A stretch of 56,552 nucleotides of DNA, taken from the NCBI GenBank assembly GCA_022508465.1, contig JAFLVB010000003.1:1-56552 (forward strand), read 5' to 3'. Position numbers and translations under genes: made by a program. Origin of the DNA: Clostridiales bacterium (GTDB lineage: Bacteria; Bacillota; Clostridia; Christensenellales; Pumilibacteraceae). The notes under the pieces were generated by a model. It ran no database searches. It worked only from the letters and a program-made list of their open reading frames with translations, and was not told the origin of the DNA. This document shows, one piece after another, positions 1-8,838 of the stretch (within the stretch, counting starts at the first letter, position 1; each line of letters starts with the position of its first letter).

Positions 1-67
1 CCTTTTACCTCATTATATAAAACGCATAAATATTGTATCATCTACCTTAACAAAAGTCAATGCAATA

Positions 68-96
68 TTTACATTATAAATCGTACAATATACGAT
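68..96 (+). promoter_or_regulatory. Promoter of the XRE regulator gene
   Basis: A TTTACA -35 box (68-73) and TACGAT -10 box (91-96) are separated by 17 bp, upstream of the XRE gene. The -10 box lies inside the first operator palindrome, so a bound repressor would block it. Confidence 0.55.
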
Positions 97-125
97 TGTC
101 AAGCAATATGTCGCATAATGTGCGA
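79..125. promoter_or_regulatory. Pair of operators for an XRE-type regulator
   Basis: Two related palindromes lie between the promoter and the XRE gene: AATCGTACAATATACGATT (79-97) and a second with TCGCA/TGCGA arms (111-125). Aligned on their centres (88 and 118) they share a TCGnA-5N-TnCGA core and sit 30 bp apart, about three helical turns. This arrangement suits cooperative binding by a dimeric HTH protein. That the adjacent gene product is the binder is inference. Confidence 0.65.
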
Positions 126-148
126 TTATTTTACAAAGGAGCAAAACA

Positions 149-361
149 ATGGAATTAAAAGATATTCAATCCCGGTTAAGAGAAGCAATCAAACAAAGCG
201 GAATATCTCAAAAGGATATTGCGCGCGAAATCGGAGTGTCGGCACAAACAGTTTCTAAATATATGTGCGATGATGTTTTCCCGGCACTCGACACTTTTGC
301 AAAACTTTGTAAATATTTAGACGTCAAATCGGACTATATCCTCGGCATATCTTCTTATTAA
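149..361 (+). CDS. Small XRE-family (Cro/C1-type) HTH transcriptional regulator
   Basis: A 70-residue protein that is almost entirely one helix-turn-helix domain. Residues 8-62 match the Cro/C1 fold, with the core QKDIAREIGVSAQTVSKYM as helices 2-3 and the usual C-terminal LDVKSDYILG segment. There is no effector or dimerisation extension, so it resembles small autonomous repressors. The ATG is preceded by AAAGGAG with good spacing. Two matching palindromes upstream overlap the promoter, which suggests negative autoregulation. It stands alone and is followed by a terminator shared with the convergent ABC transporter gene. Targets other than itself are unknown; nothing nearby marks it as a phage repressor. 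Confidence 0.85.
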   Translation: MELKDIQSRLREAIKQSGISQKDIAREIGVSAQTVSKYMCDDVFPALDTFAKLCKYLDVKSDYILGISSY

Positions 362-396
362 TTTATATCTGAGCATTACAATCCAAAGTATATTTT

Positions 397-430
397 AAAA
401 GCGACCTCCCTAAAACGGAAAGTCGCTTTT
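397..430. terminator. Bidirectional terminator
   Basis: A perfect 9-bp stem AAAAGCGAC / GTCGCTTTT (397-405 with 422-430). The A- and T-tracts are part of the stem, so it can act on both the XRE gene (plus) and the ABC exporter gene (minus). Confidence 0.8.
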
Positions 431-450
431 GTGTTTAAACTTATAATTTA

Positions 451-3444
451 TTACTCTGTTCTAAGAGCAACTGCGGGATCCTTAGTAGCTGCGCTTCTCG
501 ACGGGATAAAGCCCGAGAATACTGTCAGGAACATACTTATAAGCACGAGTATCAATGCCGCAACCGGATTGAGTATTGCGCTAAGCGTTCCTATGCCGGT
601 AAGTGCATGAAGTATAAGGTTAATGGGTATGCACAATAGATATGTTACAAGCACACCAAACATTCCCGCCGCAAAGCCGATAATAATAGTCTCGGCATTA
701 AAGAGATGCGATACGTCACGCTTGGACGCGCCTATTGCACGCAAAATACCTATTTCCTTAGTGCGCTCCTGCACAGATATAAGCGTGATTACGCCGATCA
801 TAATAGAGGAAACTATCAAGGATATGGATACAAATGCAATAAGCACATACGTTATAGCGTCGATTATCGTTGTCACCGCAGACATCATAAGCGCTACAAA
901 GTCGGTATAGTGAATCTGTTGTGCCTCATCTACACTCTCGTTATAGCGAGTAATTTCATCGGCGATTATGTCCTTTGCATCAAATGAGCTTGCGTAAATA
1001 TTTATTATAGACGGCGTTTCGAGGTCGACATAACCGAGCTTAAGCAAATTGCGCTCATATGTCGAATTCGACTCATCATTCTTGGTCGTTTCGAATAATG
1101 TGGCAAGTTGAGCGTCGGTTTTTGCACCCATATATGCCTCTATCTCCTCAATCGGATTTTCCAAGTCGTAAAGCCTTTCCGTTTCGGCTTTAACAGCTTC
1201 TTCCAGTTGTTGCGCAACCAAAGCCGTCTTTGCCATATCGCGCAGCTCCGCATCGGTCATGTTGTCAAGGAATTGATTGAACTGCTCATCCGACATTCCG
1301 TCCGGTTTCATGGCAGCCGCCATATTTCTGAGCATTGCCGAAGGGATGGCGTCCACTTGCTGCGACACCTGAAGCTGCAAATTCGGAGTAATATCGGAAG
1401 CGTAAACCGCAAGATACTGTTCGACTTTTTGAGCAGAAGTAAGCCCGTCAAAATATTCACGATAAGCACTTGCCTTATCTGCTTCCGACCAGCTGCTTGT
1501 GTCTTTTTTAAACGGAAGGCCTGTAAAGATATCGGTTGTTGGGTCTGCCATTTGAGCCTTGAGCGCCGCAGAGTTTTCGTTCTGTTGTACTACATATCTC
1601 GTCAGCGCCGAAGTATAACCTATTGCCCCGTTAAGCATTGTAGAGGTAGCGTCGGCATTGGGACGAATTATGCCGCTGACCTTTAGCTTGATGCCGTTAC
1701 TATACAACATTTCTAACTGCGTCTTGCGTAAATCTTCCCAGGTGCGTTTATTTGAATCGTAATAGTAGCAGGACGAATCGAGTATTACAACATACTCTTT
1801 GTCCATAATTTCCTTATATGTCCAGCTTCTTTCGACGTTCTCGTACTCCTCGGCGTCGGGGTCGAAGGAATCGGCAATTCTTTGCACATAATCATCTCCG
1901 AGTAGTCCCAACGCATAGAGAGAAATATCGCTTACTTCGTTGTTTTCGTTTAGTACAAGAACGATTTCGTCGTAACTATTTGGCCATCTGCCCTCTACCA
2001 AATCGTACTGATTAAGGAGCAGTTTGTTGACGTAGCTGCCGTCGTTGCCGGCCAAAATTTCCTGCCATACATTCATAGAGAATGTCGCCATTGACGAATA
2101 GTAGCCCCCCATTTGCAACTCGGCATTAGCACCGAGCATCTTAGCTATAACCGCATTAAGCAGAGCATTGACGTCAGACTCAAAAATCTCGTTGTCGTCA
2201 TTACGTCTGGTGTAAATCGATAGGTCTAAATCATATTGATACTGCAAGCCCGCTATTGCGTTGTACAGCTTGGAATCCTCTTTTGTCACCTCAGCCTCCA
2301 AAAACTTTTTAAAGGCTTTGAGGTCGTTACTATTCATTGCCTGCACCGAGTTTGAAACAACCTTTGCCACATTGTATATGGTAGAACGGTTGTAAATTTT
2401 ATCGTTGTCGTGAGGAGTTTTATCCTCTTTTATGCCCATCATAGCAGAAACCAACTGCGATAGATCCATTGATGTAGACTGTATTGCAAGCGGGTACGAC
2501 GAAAGCGTCTGCTCCTGAACATGGTTAATATACCCCGTCGTGCCTTGCGAAACGGCAAGGATGAGCGCAATGCCGATAATACCTATGCTGCCTGCAAAAG
2601 ATGTAAGGAAGGTTCTACCCTTTTTGGTAAAGAGATTTTTGAGCGACAGTTTGAACGCGGTCCAAAACGACATAGTCGATTTGCGTGCCTTTTTGTCCTT
2701 TTTCTTGGGGGCATCTTGCACTTTTGCCTGTTCTACACGCTTGTTTTCTTCGGCAATTTCGCTATCGCTGAGCGGTGCTGTGTCGCCTATAAGTTCGCCG
2801 TCGAGCATGCGGATAATACGCGAAGAATACTGCTCGGCAAGCTCGGGGTTGTGCGTAACCATAAGCACAAGCCTGTCTTTAGACACCTCTTTTAATATAT
2901 CCATTACCTGTATGCTCGTTTCGGTGTCAAGTGCGCCCGTCGGCTCGTCGGCGAGGATGATGTCCGGATTGTTGACAAGTGCGCGGGCAATCGCCACTCT
3001 TTGCATCTGTCCACCGGACATTTGATTAGGACGCTTGTTGATTTGCTTTTCGAGCCCTACCGCTTTGAGCGCCTCTATTGCACGCTCTCTCCTCTCCGCT
3101 TTACTTACGCCCGAAAGCGTCAGCGTCATCTCGACGTTTTGCAGTACCGTCTGGTGAGGTATCAGGTAGTAACTCTGAAAGACAAAGCCGATAGAATGAT
3201 TGCGATACGTATCCCAATCTCTGTCCCCGTACTTTTTAGTGGAGACGCCGTCTATTATTAGGTCGCCGGACGTGTACTGGTCAAGTCCGCCTATAATATT
3301 TAAGAGCGTGGTTTTTCCGCAGCCCGACGGCCCTAAAATAGAGACAAATTCACTTGTTCTGAACTTTAAGTCTATTCCCTTTAGGGCTTGAACTTTGTTG
3401 TCACCGGCAAGATATTCTTTTGTAATGCCATTAAGTTCTAACAT
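451..3444 (-). CDS. Fused ABC exporter, ATPase plus FtsX/MacB-type permease
   Basis: A 997-residue single-chain transporter. Residues 1-230 are the ATPase, with Walker A GPSGCGKTTLL, signature MSGGQMQRVAIARAL, Walker B ILADEPTGALD and the H-loop in MVTHNPE. A charged linker follows, then a first membrane helix (about 290-320), a large extracytoplasmic domain of about 540 residues, and three C-terminal helices in the FtsX permease pattern ending KDPAVALRTE. It probably acts as a homodimer exporting or extracting a peptide or lipid-like substrate; the substrate is unknown. The start is the ATG at 3444, preceded by AAGGAGG; a longer in-frame extension upstream is not used. The start overlaps the end of the marR gene by 14 bp, indicating translational coupling and control by that regulator. 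Confidence 0.88.
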   Translation of the reverse strand: MLELNGITKEYLAGDNKVQALKGIDLKFRTSEFVSILGPSGCGKTTLLNIIGGLDQYTSGDLIIDGVSTKKYGDRDWDTYRNHSIGFVFQSYYLIPHQTVLQNVEMTLTLSGVSKAERRERAIEALKAVGLEKQINKRPNQMSGGQMQRVAIARALVNNPDIILADEPTGALDTETSIQVMDILKEVSKDRLVLMVTHNPELAEQYSSRIIRMLDGELIGDTAPLSDSEIAEENKRVEQAKVQDAPKKKDKKARKSTMSFWTAFKLSLKNLFTKKGRTFLTSFAGSIGIIGIALILAVSQGTTGYINHVQEQTLSSYPLAIQSTSMDLSQLVSAMMGIKEDKTPHDNDKIYNRSTIYNVAKVVSNSVQAMNSNDLKAFKKFLEAEVTKEDSKLYNAIAGLQYQYDLDLSIYTRRNDDNEIFESDVNALLNAVIAKMLGANAELQMGGYYSSMATFSMNVWQEILAGNDGSYVNKLLLNQYDLVEGRWPNSYDEIVLVLNENNEVSDISLYALGLLGDDYVQRIADSFDPDAEEYENVERSWTYKEIMDKEYVVILDSSCYYYDSNKRTWEDLRKTQLEMLYSNGIKLKVSGIIRPNADATSTMLNGAIGYTSALTRYVVQQNENSAALKAQMADPTTDIFTGLPFKKDTSSWSEADKASAYREYFDGLTSAQKVEQYLAVYASDITPNLQLQVSQQVDAIPSAMLRNMAAAMKPDGMSDEQFNQFLDNMTDAELRDMAKTALVAQQLEEAVKAETERLYDLENPIEEIEAYMGAKTDAQLATLFETTKNDESNSTYERNLLKLGYVDLETPSIINIYASSFDAKDIIADEITRYNESVDEAQQIHYTDFVALMMSAVTTIIDAITYVLIAFVSISLIVSSIMIGVITLISVQERTKEIGILRAIGASKRDVSHLFNAETIIIGFAAGMFGVLVTYLLCIPINLILHALTGIGTLSAILNPVAALILVLISMFLTVFSGFIPSRSAATKDPAVALRTE

Positions 3445-3898
3445 GATATCCTCCTTGTATGCAGTCGCTGTGATAGTTGTTACAAATATTAAGCTGATTG
3501 ATTTTTGCAAATATGCGAACAAATTCTTTTATATCGTCTTCGCCTACTTTGTCAATCAAGAGCTTCATAAACTCAACGAGCTCGTCCTCTGCCTTTTTAA
3601 GCGCAGATTTACCTTTTTCGGTGATTTTGACAACCACTCGTCTTCTGTCGTCCGCCGAACTATATGTCTCTATAAATCCCTTTTTGGTTAGAGTTTTTAA
3701 GACAACGGTAGTACGTGCCGTAGAAACATTAAACTCCTTGCTGATGTCGCCCGCGCACACTTCCCCCGTCGAAACAGATATATAATGTAGTATTATCCAT
3801 AATCCCCTACTCTTTACATCTATTTTCTCAACAAAATTTTTGGGCCACGCCTCGTGCATTGCTTTTAGGTAAAATCTGGCTTTTTGTTCTTCGTCCAT
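3431..3898 (-). CDS. MarR-family transcriptional regulator
   Basis: A 155-residue winged-helix regulator. The central region (about 40-100) carries the MarR pattern: recognition helix with VSTARTTVVLKTLTKKGFIE, then the wing SSADDRRRVVVKITEKGKS. It is first in a two-gene operon with the fused ABC exporter, whose start overlaps its 3' end. MarR proteins usually repress their own operon and are released by a small ligand; a palindrome overlapping the -10 region just upstream fits this. Start ATG is preceded by GAGG at about 8 bases. The ligand is not predictable. MarR-exporter pairs often respond to antimicrobial or host compounds, but that is inference here. Confidence 0.87.
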   Translation of the reverse strand: MDEEQKARFYLKAMHEAWPKNFVEKIDVKSRGLWIILHYISVSTGEVCAGDISKEFNVSTARTTVVLKTLTKKGFIETYSSADDRRRVVVKITEKGKSALKKAEDELVEFMKLLIDKVGEDDIKEFVRIFAKINQLNICNNYHSDCIQGGYHVRT

Positions 3899-3914
3899 AA
3901 CAAAATCCTCAACT

Positions 3915-3933
3915 TATCTAATACCGTTAGATA
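3915..3933. promoter_or_regulatory. Probable MarR operator
   Basis: A perfect 7-bp-arm palindrome, TATCTAATACCGTTAGATA, overlaps the downstream end of the -10 box and the transcription start of the marR-ABC operon. Its size and position are typical of a MarR autoregulatory site. That the adjacent MarR binds here is inferred. Confidence 0.7.
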
Positions 3934-3959
3934 TTACACTATAAATCGCGAGTTGTCAA
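3931..3959 (-). promoter_or_regulatory. Promoter of the marR-ABC operon
   Basis: On the minus strand, a TTGACA -35 box (3959-3954), 17 bp, and a TAATAT -10 box (3936-3931). The predicted start lies about 25 bases upstream of the marR ATG. Confidence 0.75.
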
Positions 3960-4195
3960 GTGAAATTATATACATTTTTTAAATTTCCTTTTATGTCTAA
4001 AGACAGTTAATGTCAAAACCAACAAGCCTATCTTAACCCTAAACTCGCTTTAAACTAATATATTATCCTTATCATAAGTATCCCCATGACTCTAATCCAT
4101 TTAACCCCCATTTGCGTATATGTCATTGTTTTCATATGCGCTCTTTTATTTGGGCGCCACGCAATTTGCAATATATGCTATTAACCACATACAAC
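3960..4195. other. Intergenic stretch without recognised genes
   Basis: AT-rich spacer between the marR promoter and the terminator of the LRR gene. No ORF with a ribosome binding site and no strong hairpin were seen; the only long frame read here has no start signal. Confidence 0.5.
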
Positions 4196-4219
4196 AAAAA
4201 GAGGGTTTCCCCTCTTTTT
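4196..4219 (-). terminator. Terminator of the LRR operon
   Basis: A 10-bp perfect stem AAAAAGAGGG / CCCTCTTTTT with a 4-base loop, about 30 bp past the stop codon of the leucine-rich-repeat gene. The T-run on the minus strand comes from the A-tract. Confidence 0.75.
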
Positions 4220-4247
4220 TGTGCTTTAATAGACGTTAAAACTAATT

Positions 4248-6482
4248 TTATTCCACACTATACCAAGAATAAACCTCATCCCATAGGTCGGATAAAATCT
4301 CAACCTCCTCGGGCGACGGATTACTCATTAAATATTGTGGCGGTACCCATACTGCATAAATCCTAATCCCAGACGGCACTGCCCCTTTAATAATATCTGT
4401 TGTTTGGTATGACGTATTTTTTGGGCCCAAATCCCATTGCACAAACAATCCATTTCGACGCGGGGCATTTTTAAGTCCATTATTATCTGCTTGAACAACT
4501 ATAGATTTTACATACTCATAATTCTCGGAGAACGTACAATCCCAATATATATAGCAATTTACATTACCTAAAAATTGCCAATTTTGCGGCGCAGAGGGTG
4601 CATCTGTATATATTGTCATAGGTCCAGTAGAACTATCGACAAATGACTGCGGTCCTATAAATAAAACCGATGATGGAATAATCAAATATTTAAGATTATT
4701 ACACCTAATAAATGCACCATTTTCTATTGTGCGAACTGTTGATGGAATATTAATACTTGTCAAACTAATGCAATCAGCAAACGCAGCGGAACCAATAACT
4801 TCAAGCTGACTATCCGGTAAGAAATACACCTCTGTCAAATTCACAAAATCATGAAATGCTCCAGCTACTATATGTTTTACCGGATATCCATTTATAAAAG
4901 ACGGAATAGTAATAGTACTTGTCACATACTCATATTCTCGTTTGCCGGTAACCGCATAACTATCTCCCATAAATATAAAGTCAAGTTTATCTATATTATC
5001 GTTGCTATATACTATATTGGCGTGACAATCATAAGCCCAATCCCTATTCCATCCCGATATGGCGGAACCCTGTGCATTACAATATACGGTTTGGTTTTCG
5101 TTCCAACCCTCAAAAACATTTGAGCCCATTCTACTAACGCTTGACGGAATAACAATTCGAGTCATAAATCGACAAGATGCGAAAGCGTTAGTCCCTATAC
5201 TCTGTACGCTAGTTGGTATTACAAGTTCACTAATCGCACTATTAATAAATGCGGCCGGTCCTATAGCTGTAACATAATTGGGTATAACACTACCGACACA
5301 GCCTAACACAAGAAAATTATTAAAACGATGTATTATACAATTGCCATCGCCTATATAAACGCTGTTATTTGGGTCTACTGTGATGGTTGTTAGATTGTTG
5401 CAAGATTGGAAGGCATTAATTGCTATATTTGATACCGATGCAGAAATATTTATACTGGTAAGAGCGTTACAAAAACTAAAAGCGCCACTACCTATTGTTG
5501 TAACAGAATTAGGAATTGATACACTTTTAATTGCACTACAGCCCCTAAATGCACAACTACCTATATTTGTTACTGAAGATGGTATTGTCACTTTCGTAAG
5601 TTTGCTACAGCCACTAAATGCATAACTATCTATATTTGTTACTGAAGATGGTATTGTTATGCTTGTAAGAGCAGTGCAATTATAGAAAGCACTATTTCCT
5701 ATAGCTTTGACATAACTTGGTATTACACTCGATTTACATCCCAAAACAAGAATATTGTCGCTTATTTGAATTACGCAATTTCCGGCGCTCTTATATACTT
5801 TATTTGCAGAGTTAACCGAAATGCTTGCAAGACTACTGCAATCTTCAAACGCAGACGGTGCAATACTTATTACCGACGCGGGTATCGTTATACTTGTAAG
5901 AGCACTACATCTACTAAAAGTTGAACTTTCTATGCTTGTTAAAGAGCCGGAGAGCGTTATGCCGGTAAGGCTACTGCACCCACTAAATGCCGAACTGCCT
6001 ATATTTGTTACAGATGAAGCTATTATCACACTCTTAAGACTGCTGCAACTGCTAAATGCCAAAATACCTATACTTGTTACCGATGAGGGTATTGTTATAC
6101 TTGTAAGTCCTGTGCACCCACTAAATGCCGAGCTGCCTATACTCTTTATCGAAGAAGGTATCGTTACACTCGTTACTCCTGTGCAGTTATAAAAAGCAGA
6201 ATCCTCTATCTTACTAACAGCCTTACCATTAAATGTACTGGGAATATTAAGCGTTCCGCTTAAATTATATGTCCCCTTGCCTATCGAATAAGTGCCATCG
6301 TTTTGCAAAGTATATTTAAACATATAACGAAAGAGATTGGTTAAGTTGGGGTTAGCCGCCTTATACGCAGCCTCGCTTTCGTTGTCAAACACTAAAATAT
6401 ACGAGAGCGTTGAGGGGAAAGCGGATGTCCCTATCGTTGTAATACCCATAGATTTTGTTCTTTGCAATTCAACAGTAAGCAA
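4248..6482 (-). CDS. BspA-type leucine-rich-repeat protein, C-terminal part (after frameshift)
   Basis: About 744 residues of BspA-type repeats of about 23 residues (pattern LTSITIPSSVTSIGxxAFxxC), followed by a non-repeat C-terminus with an InlB/Flg_new-like segment ending in YAVW. It lacks its own signal peptide and ribosome binding site, and the only start at this position is a TTG in the middle of a repeat. The same frame continues upstream to about 6557 as intact repeat sequence (IKDIVIPDRVTTIGNYAF), so this is the distal part of the gene at 6533-8281, separated by a one-base deletion. BspA-type LRR proteins are secreted or surface proteins that bind host or matrix proteins. Expression of this half as a separate protein is doubtful. 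Confidence 0.75.
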   Translation of the reverse strand: MLTVELQRTKSMGITTIGTSAFPSTLSYILVFDNESEAAYKAANPNLTNLFRYMFKYTLQNDGTYSIGKGTYNLSGTLNIPSTFNGKAVSKIEDSAFYNCTGVTSVTIPSSIKSIGSSAFSGCTGLTSITIPSSVTSIGILAFSSCSSLKSVIIASSVTNIGSSAFSGCSSLTGITLSGSLTSIESSTFSRCSALTSITIPASVISIAPSAFEDCSSLASISVNSANKVYKSAGNCVIQISDNILVLGCKSSVIPSYVKAIGNSAFYNCTALTSITIPSSVTNIDSYAFSGCSKLTKVTIPSSVTNIGSCAFRGCSAIKSVSIPNSVTTIGSGAFSFCNALTSINISASVSNIAINAFQSCNNLTTITVDPNNSVYIGDGNCIIHRFNNFLVLGCVGSVIPNYVTAIGPAAFINSAISELVIPTSVQSIGTNAFASCRFMTRIVIPSSVSRMGSNVFEGWNENQTVYCNAQGSAISGWNRDWAYDCHANIVYSNDNIDKLDFIFMGDSYAVTGKREYEYVTSTITIPSFINGYPVKHIVAGAFHDFVNLTEVYFLPDSQLEVIGSAAFADCISLTSINIPSTVRTIENGAFIRCNNLKYLIIPSSVLFIGPQSFVDSSTGPMTIYTDAPSAPQNWQFLGNVNCYIYWDCTFSENYEYVKSIVVQADNNGLKNAPRRNGLFVQWDLGPKNTSYQTTDIIKGAVPSGIRIYAVWVPPQYLMSNPSPEEVEILSDLWDEVYSWYSVE

Positions 6483-6532
6483 ACTTGAGCTATCAAACGC
6501 ATAGTTGCCTATAGTAGTTACACGGTCCGGTA

Positions 6533-8281
6533 TTACAATATCTTTAATCTCACATGACTAAATGCCGAAGTACCTATCTTTAAGCTATTTGTTCCATTCC
6601 CAAAGCTATTTGTTTCATTCCCAAATATTACTTCCTTTAAATATGGACAATTATAAAATGCATAATCTCCAATATCCGTTGTGCTTGCAGATATTATAAC
6701 TTGATTTATCCAAGAATTCTCAAACGCCCTACTGCCAATATATTGAACAGTATTTGAATAAATAAAGCTTGTCAAATGTGTACTGCTAAATGCACAATTC
6801 CCTATATATTTTAATTTATTATTAATCCCTAAGTTGATTGTTGTCAAGTTTTTGCAAGCATTAAATGCATAGTCGTCTATTCTTTCCAAACTATCGGGTA
6901 AAGTAACACTATCTAAAGCGAAGCAGCCATTAAATGCATATTGTCCGATTTCATTTAGATTACCGTAACAAGTTACTTCTATTAGATCTTCACAATTAGA
7001 AAATGCATAATCATTTATGTACACTACGCTACTTGGTATCTCTATACTTTTAAGTCCACTCCCGATAAACGCACTATCTCCAATAATCTTTATCTTACAA
7101 TTTTGTTCAAAAGTTATGCTTCTTAAGTTTTCACAGCTTCCAAATGCTCCAACTCCTATATTAGTAACACTACTTGGAATAGTTATGCTTGTTAATCCAC
7201 TCGCAGTAAATGCATAATCACCAATGCTGATGAGGCTATCAGGGAGTTGAATTTCTTTTAGAGCATTTATCCAGTCAAAAACACCATTATCTATTCCTTT
7301 AACGCCGTCGGGAATCTCTAAATATCCATTAAAATCCATAAGAGGCACAAAAGATTTTACAATGTTATCTTCTATTTTCAACCCGTTATATATGTAAGTA
7401 ATATAATAAATAGTACTGGTAAATGTAACACTATCTTTAAAAGCGACGCCATCCTCATTTATCGATTCATTTATCCAGACCTCATCATTAGATGGTTGAC
7501 CATTATACTTTAATATAGCTGACGGTCCTGGCTTGTGAGTCCAAAAATTACCGTCTCTGTGATATTTCATAAAATGATAACTACTATCCCCTTTCCTAAT
7601 ACAAATAAGATTTTGATTGGGTTCAATATAAATTGGACGGACAGACGATACTTCAACAACTATTCCTCCTATAGCCTCCAAATCATCTTTTACTAATTGC
7701 GCCATTTGCTCAATAGGTAACGTTTGCTTATATACTCCACCTGACATTTGCCCCGGTTTACGATATCGATCTAAATTATAATCATATTCACGATAACCAA
7801 TTGCATAAGTATAGCAGTTATAATTTTTAAAATCATCCTCCCATTTTCTGTAAAGAGTGCTATCTCTAAGCGTATAAGCCGATAGTGCAGAGTTAGAATT
7901 TACCTCAGAACTTTGATTAATTGCATAATATTCATTTACTGCATTTTTTATGTTTGCCGCAAAGTTAACGGTCGGATAATAGCTTATAAAGTTAAAATCG
8001 GCATTAGGATCTTCCTCCACTATTTGGATTATCTCTTTTACTAAGCTACCAAGAGCGGGGGAATTTTTAAATTCATCCGGAATTTCCACTCCCTTTTCTA
8101 CGATAAATTCAATGCACTCATCCTCTGTCATCTCTGATAAGAGAGTGCATTGTATATCAAGCTGAGTTTGCACCTCTTCCGCATATGACGGCTTAATCAG
8201 AATTCTTTCGGTTATGCATATTGCTAATAACAATAGCATAATCAGTACTAAACGTCCTTTATTAAATACTTTTGTCTTCAT
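6533..8281 (-). CDS. Secreted BspA-type leucine-rich-repeat protein with papain-like module, N-terminal part (frameshifted)
   Basis: A 582-residue product with a signal peptide (hydrophobic about 10-22, likely cut near PSYA-EE). Residues about 150-260 carry NCYTYAIG (Cys156), then YHFMKYHRDGNFW and THKPG (His236, His249), a Cys...His arrangement like papain/NlpC-type cysteine peptidases. BspA-type repeats run from about 310. The frame ends abruptly inside a repeat (SAFSHVRLKIL then stop), while the correct repeat continuation is in the -1 frame; adding one base gives SAFSHCEIKDIVIPD and joins it to 4248-6482, for about 1,344 residues in total. Start ATG has AAAGGAGGAG. It lies 14 bp behind the small membrane-protein gene in one operon. 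Peptidase activity is inference from the motif alone. Confidence 0.8.
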   Translation of the reverse strand: MKTKVFNKGRLVLIMLLLLAICITERILIKPSYAEEVQTQLDIQCTLLSEMTEDECIEFIVEKGVEIPDEFKNSPALGSLVKEIIQIVEEDPNADFNFISYYPTVNFAANIKNAVNEYYAINQSSEVNSNSALSAYTLRDSTLYRKWEDDFKNYNCYTYAIGYREYDYNLDRYRKPGQMSGGVYKQTLPIEQMAQLVKDDLEAIGGIVVEVSSVRPIYIEPNQNLICIRKGDSSYHFMKYHRDGNFWTHKPGPSAILKYNGQPSNDEVWINESINEDGVAFKDSVTFTSTIYYITYIYNGLKIEDNIVKSFVPLMDFNGYLEIPDGVKGIDNGVFDWINALKEIQLPDSLISIGDYAFTASGLTSITIPSSVTNIGVGAFGSCENLRSITFEQNCKIKIIGDSAFIGSGLKSIEIPSSVVYINDYAFSNCEDLIEVTCYGNLNEIGQYAFNGCFALDSVTLPDSLERIDDYAFNACKNLTTINLGINNKLKYIGNCAFSSTHLTSFIYSNTVQYIGSRAFENSWINQVIISASTTDIGDYAFYNCPYLKEVIFGNETNSFGNGTNSLKIGTSAFSHVRLKIL

Positions 8282-8295
8282 ATTTTTCTCCTCCT

Positions 8296-8838
8296 TTAGT
8301 TTTCTGATTTAACTTGCTCTATAAGCGAAGTAACATATTCTTCGGTAACATCTTTATATTGACCTAACCAATTTTTAAACACTTCCGATTTTAAAATCTC
8401 CGCATTATATTCATCGCGTAAATCTCCCAGGGTTATTTTTACAACAGCATAGCCTATTATTTTATCTCCCAACCTTAATCTAAACTCCGCATATGCTAAA
8501 TCCACATCTATGAATTTCTTTAAGACTTCATCATAATTATCCCAATGAATAGTCTCACCAGGCTTAGCTATTAGATATTTAGCACGTTCAGACATAGGTT
8601 TAGTAGTATAATACAGTTTAACAAAGTAACCTTTATCTACGCTACATTCAAAAATTGTCCTCTCATCCGAGTACTTAAGTAAAATTTGATTAGGACTTGC
8701 CGCAATAAGGCTCCAAGTATGCAATTCGATTATTTCATTCTTCTTTTCTCTAATCCATATTCCCAGCCCTACACCAATTCCAATTACCACAACGACCAAG
8801 ATAGACGCGACAACGATTATCCACTTCTTTTTGCTCAT
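8296..8838 (-). CDS. Single-span membrane-anchored protein of unknown function
   Basis: A 180-residue protein with a lysine-rich start, one N-terminal membrane helix (about 6-28) and an extracytoplasmic domain. The product matches no family I recognise. Its ATG has AGGAGG at good spacing, and it is first in the operon with the large LRR protein, only 14 bp upstream. It could assist export, anchoring or processing of the LRR protein; that is inference from adjacency only. The gene is AT-rich like the LRR gene, in contrast to the GC-richer ABC gene at 10015. Confidence 0.7.
   Translation of the reverse strand: MSKKKWIIVVASILVVVVIGIGVGLGIWIREKKNEIIELHTWSLIAASPNQILLKYSDERTIFECSVDKGYFVKLYYTTKPMSERAKYLIAKPGETIHWDNYDEVLKKFIDVDLAYAEFRLRLGDKIIGYAVVKITLGDLRDEYNAEILKSEVFKNWLGQYKDVTEEYVTSLIEQVKSEN

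Noticed and set aside
149-361. Prophage repressor
   Set aside because: No integrase, attachment site or phage genes occur within the window; the flanking genes are ordinary chromosome genes.
451-3522. Start of the first ABC exporter at 3522
   Set aside because: The segment 3445-3522 overlaps marR in another frame, has no ribosome binding site and is not part of the ATPase fold; AAGGAGG precedes 3444.
6530-6560. Programmed ribosomal frameshift between the two LRR ORFs
   Set aside because: The needed shift is -1, but no X-XXY-YYZ slippery site (for example A-AAA-AAG) occurs at the overlap and no strong downstream stem was seen; a single-base deletion explains it better.
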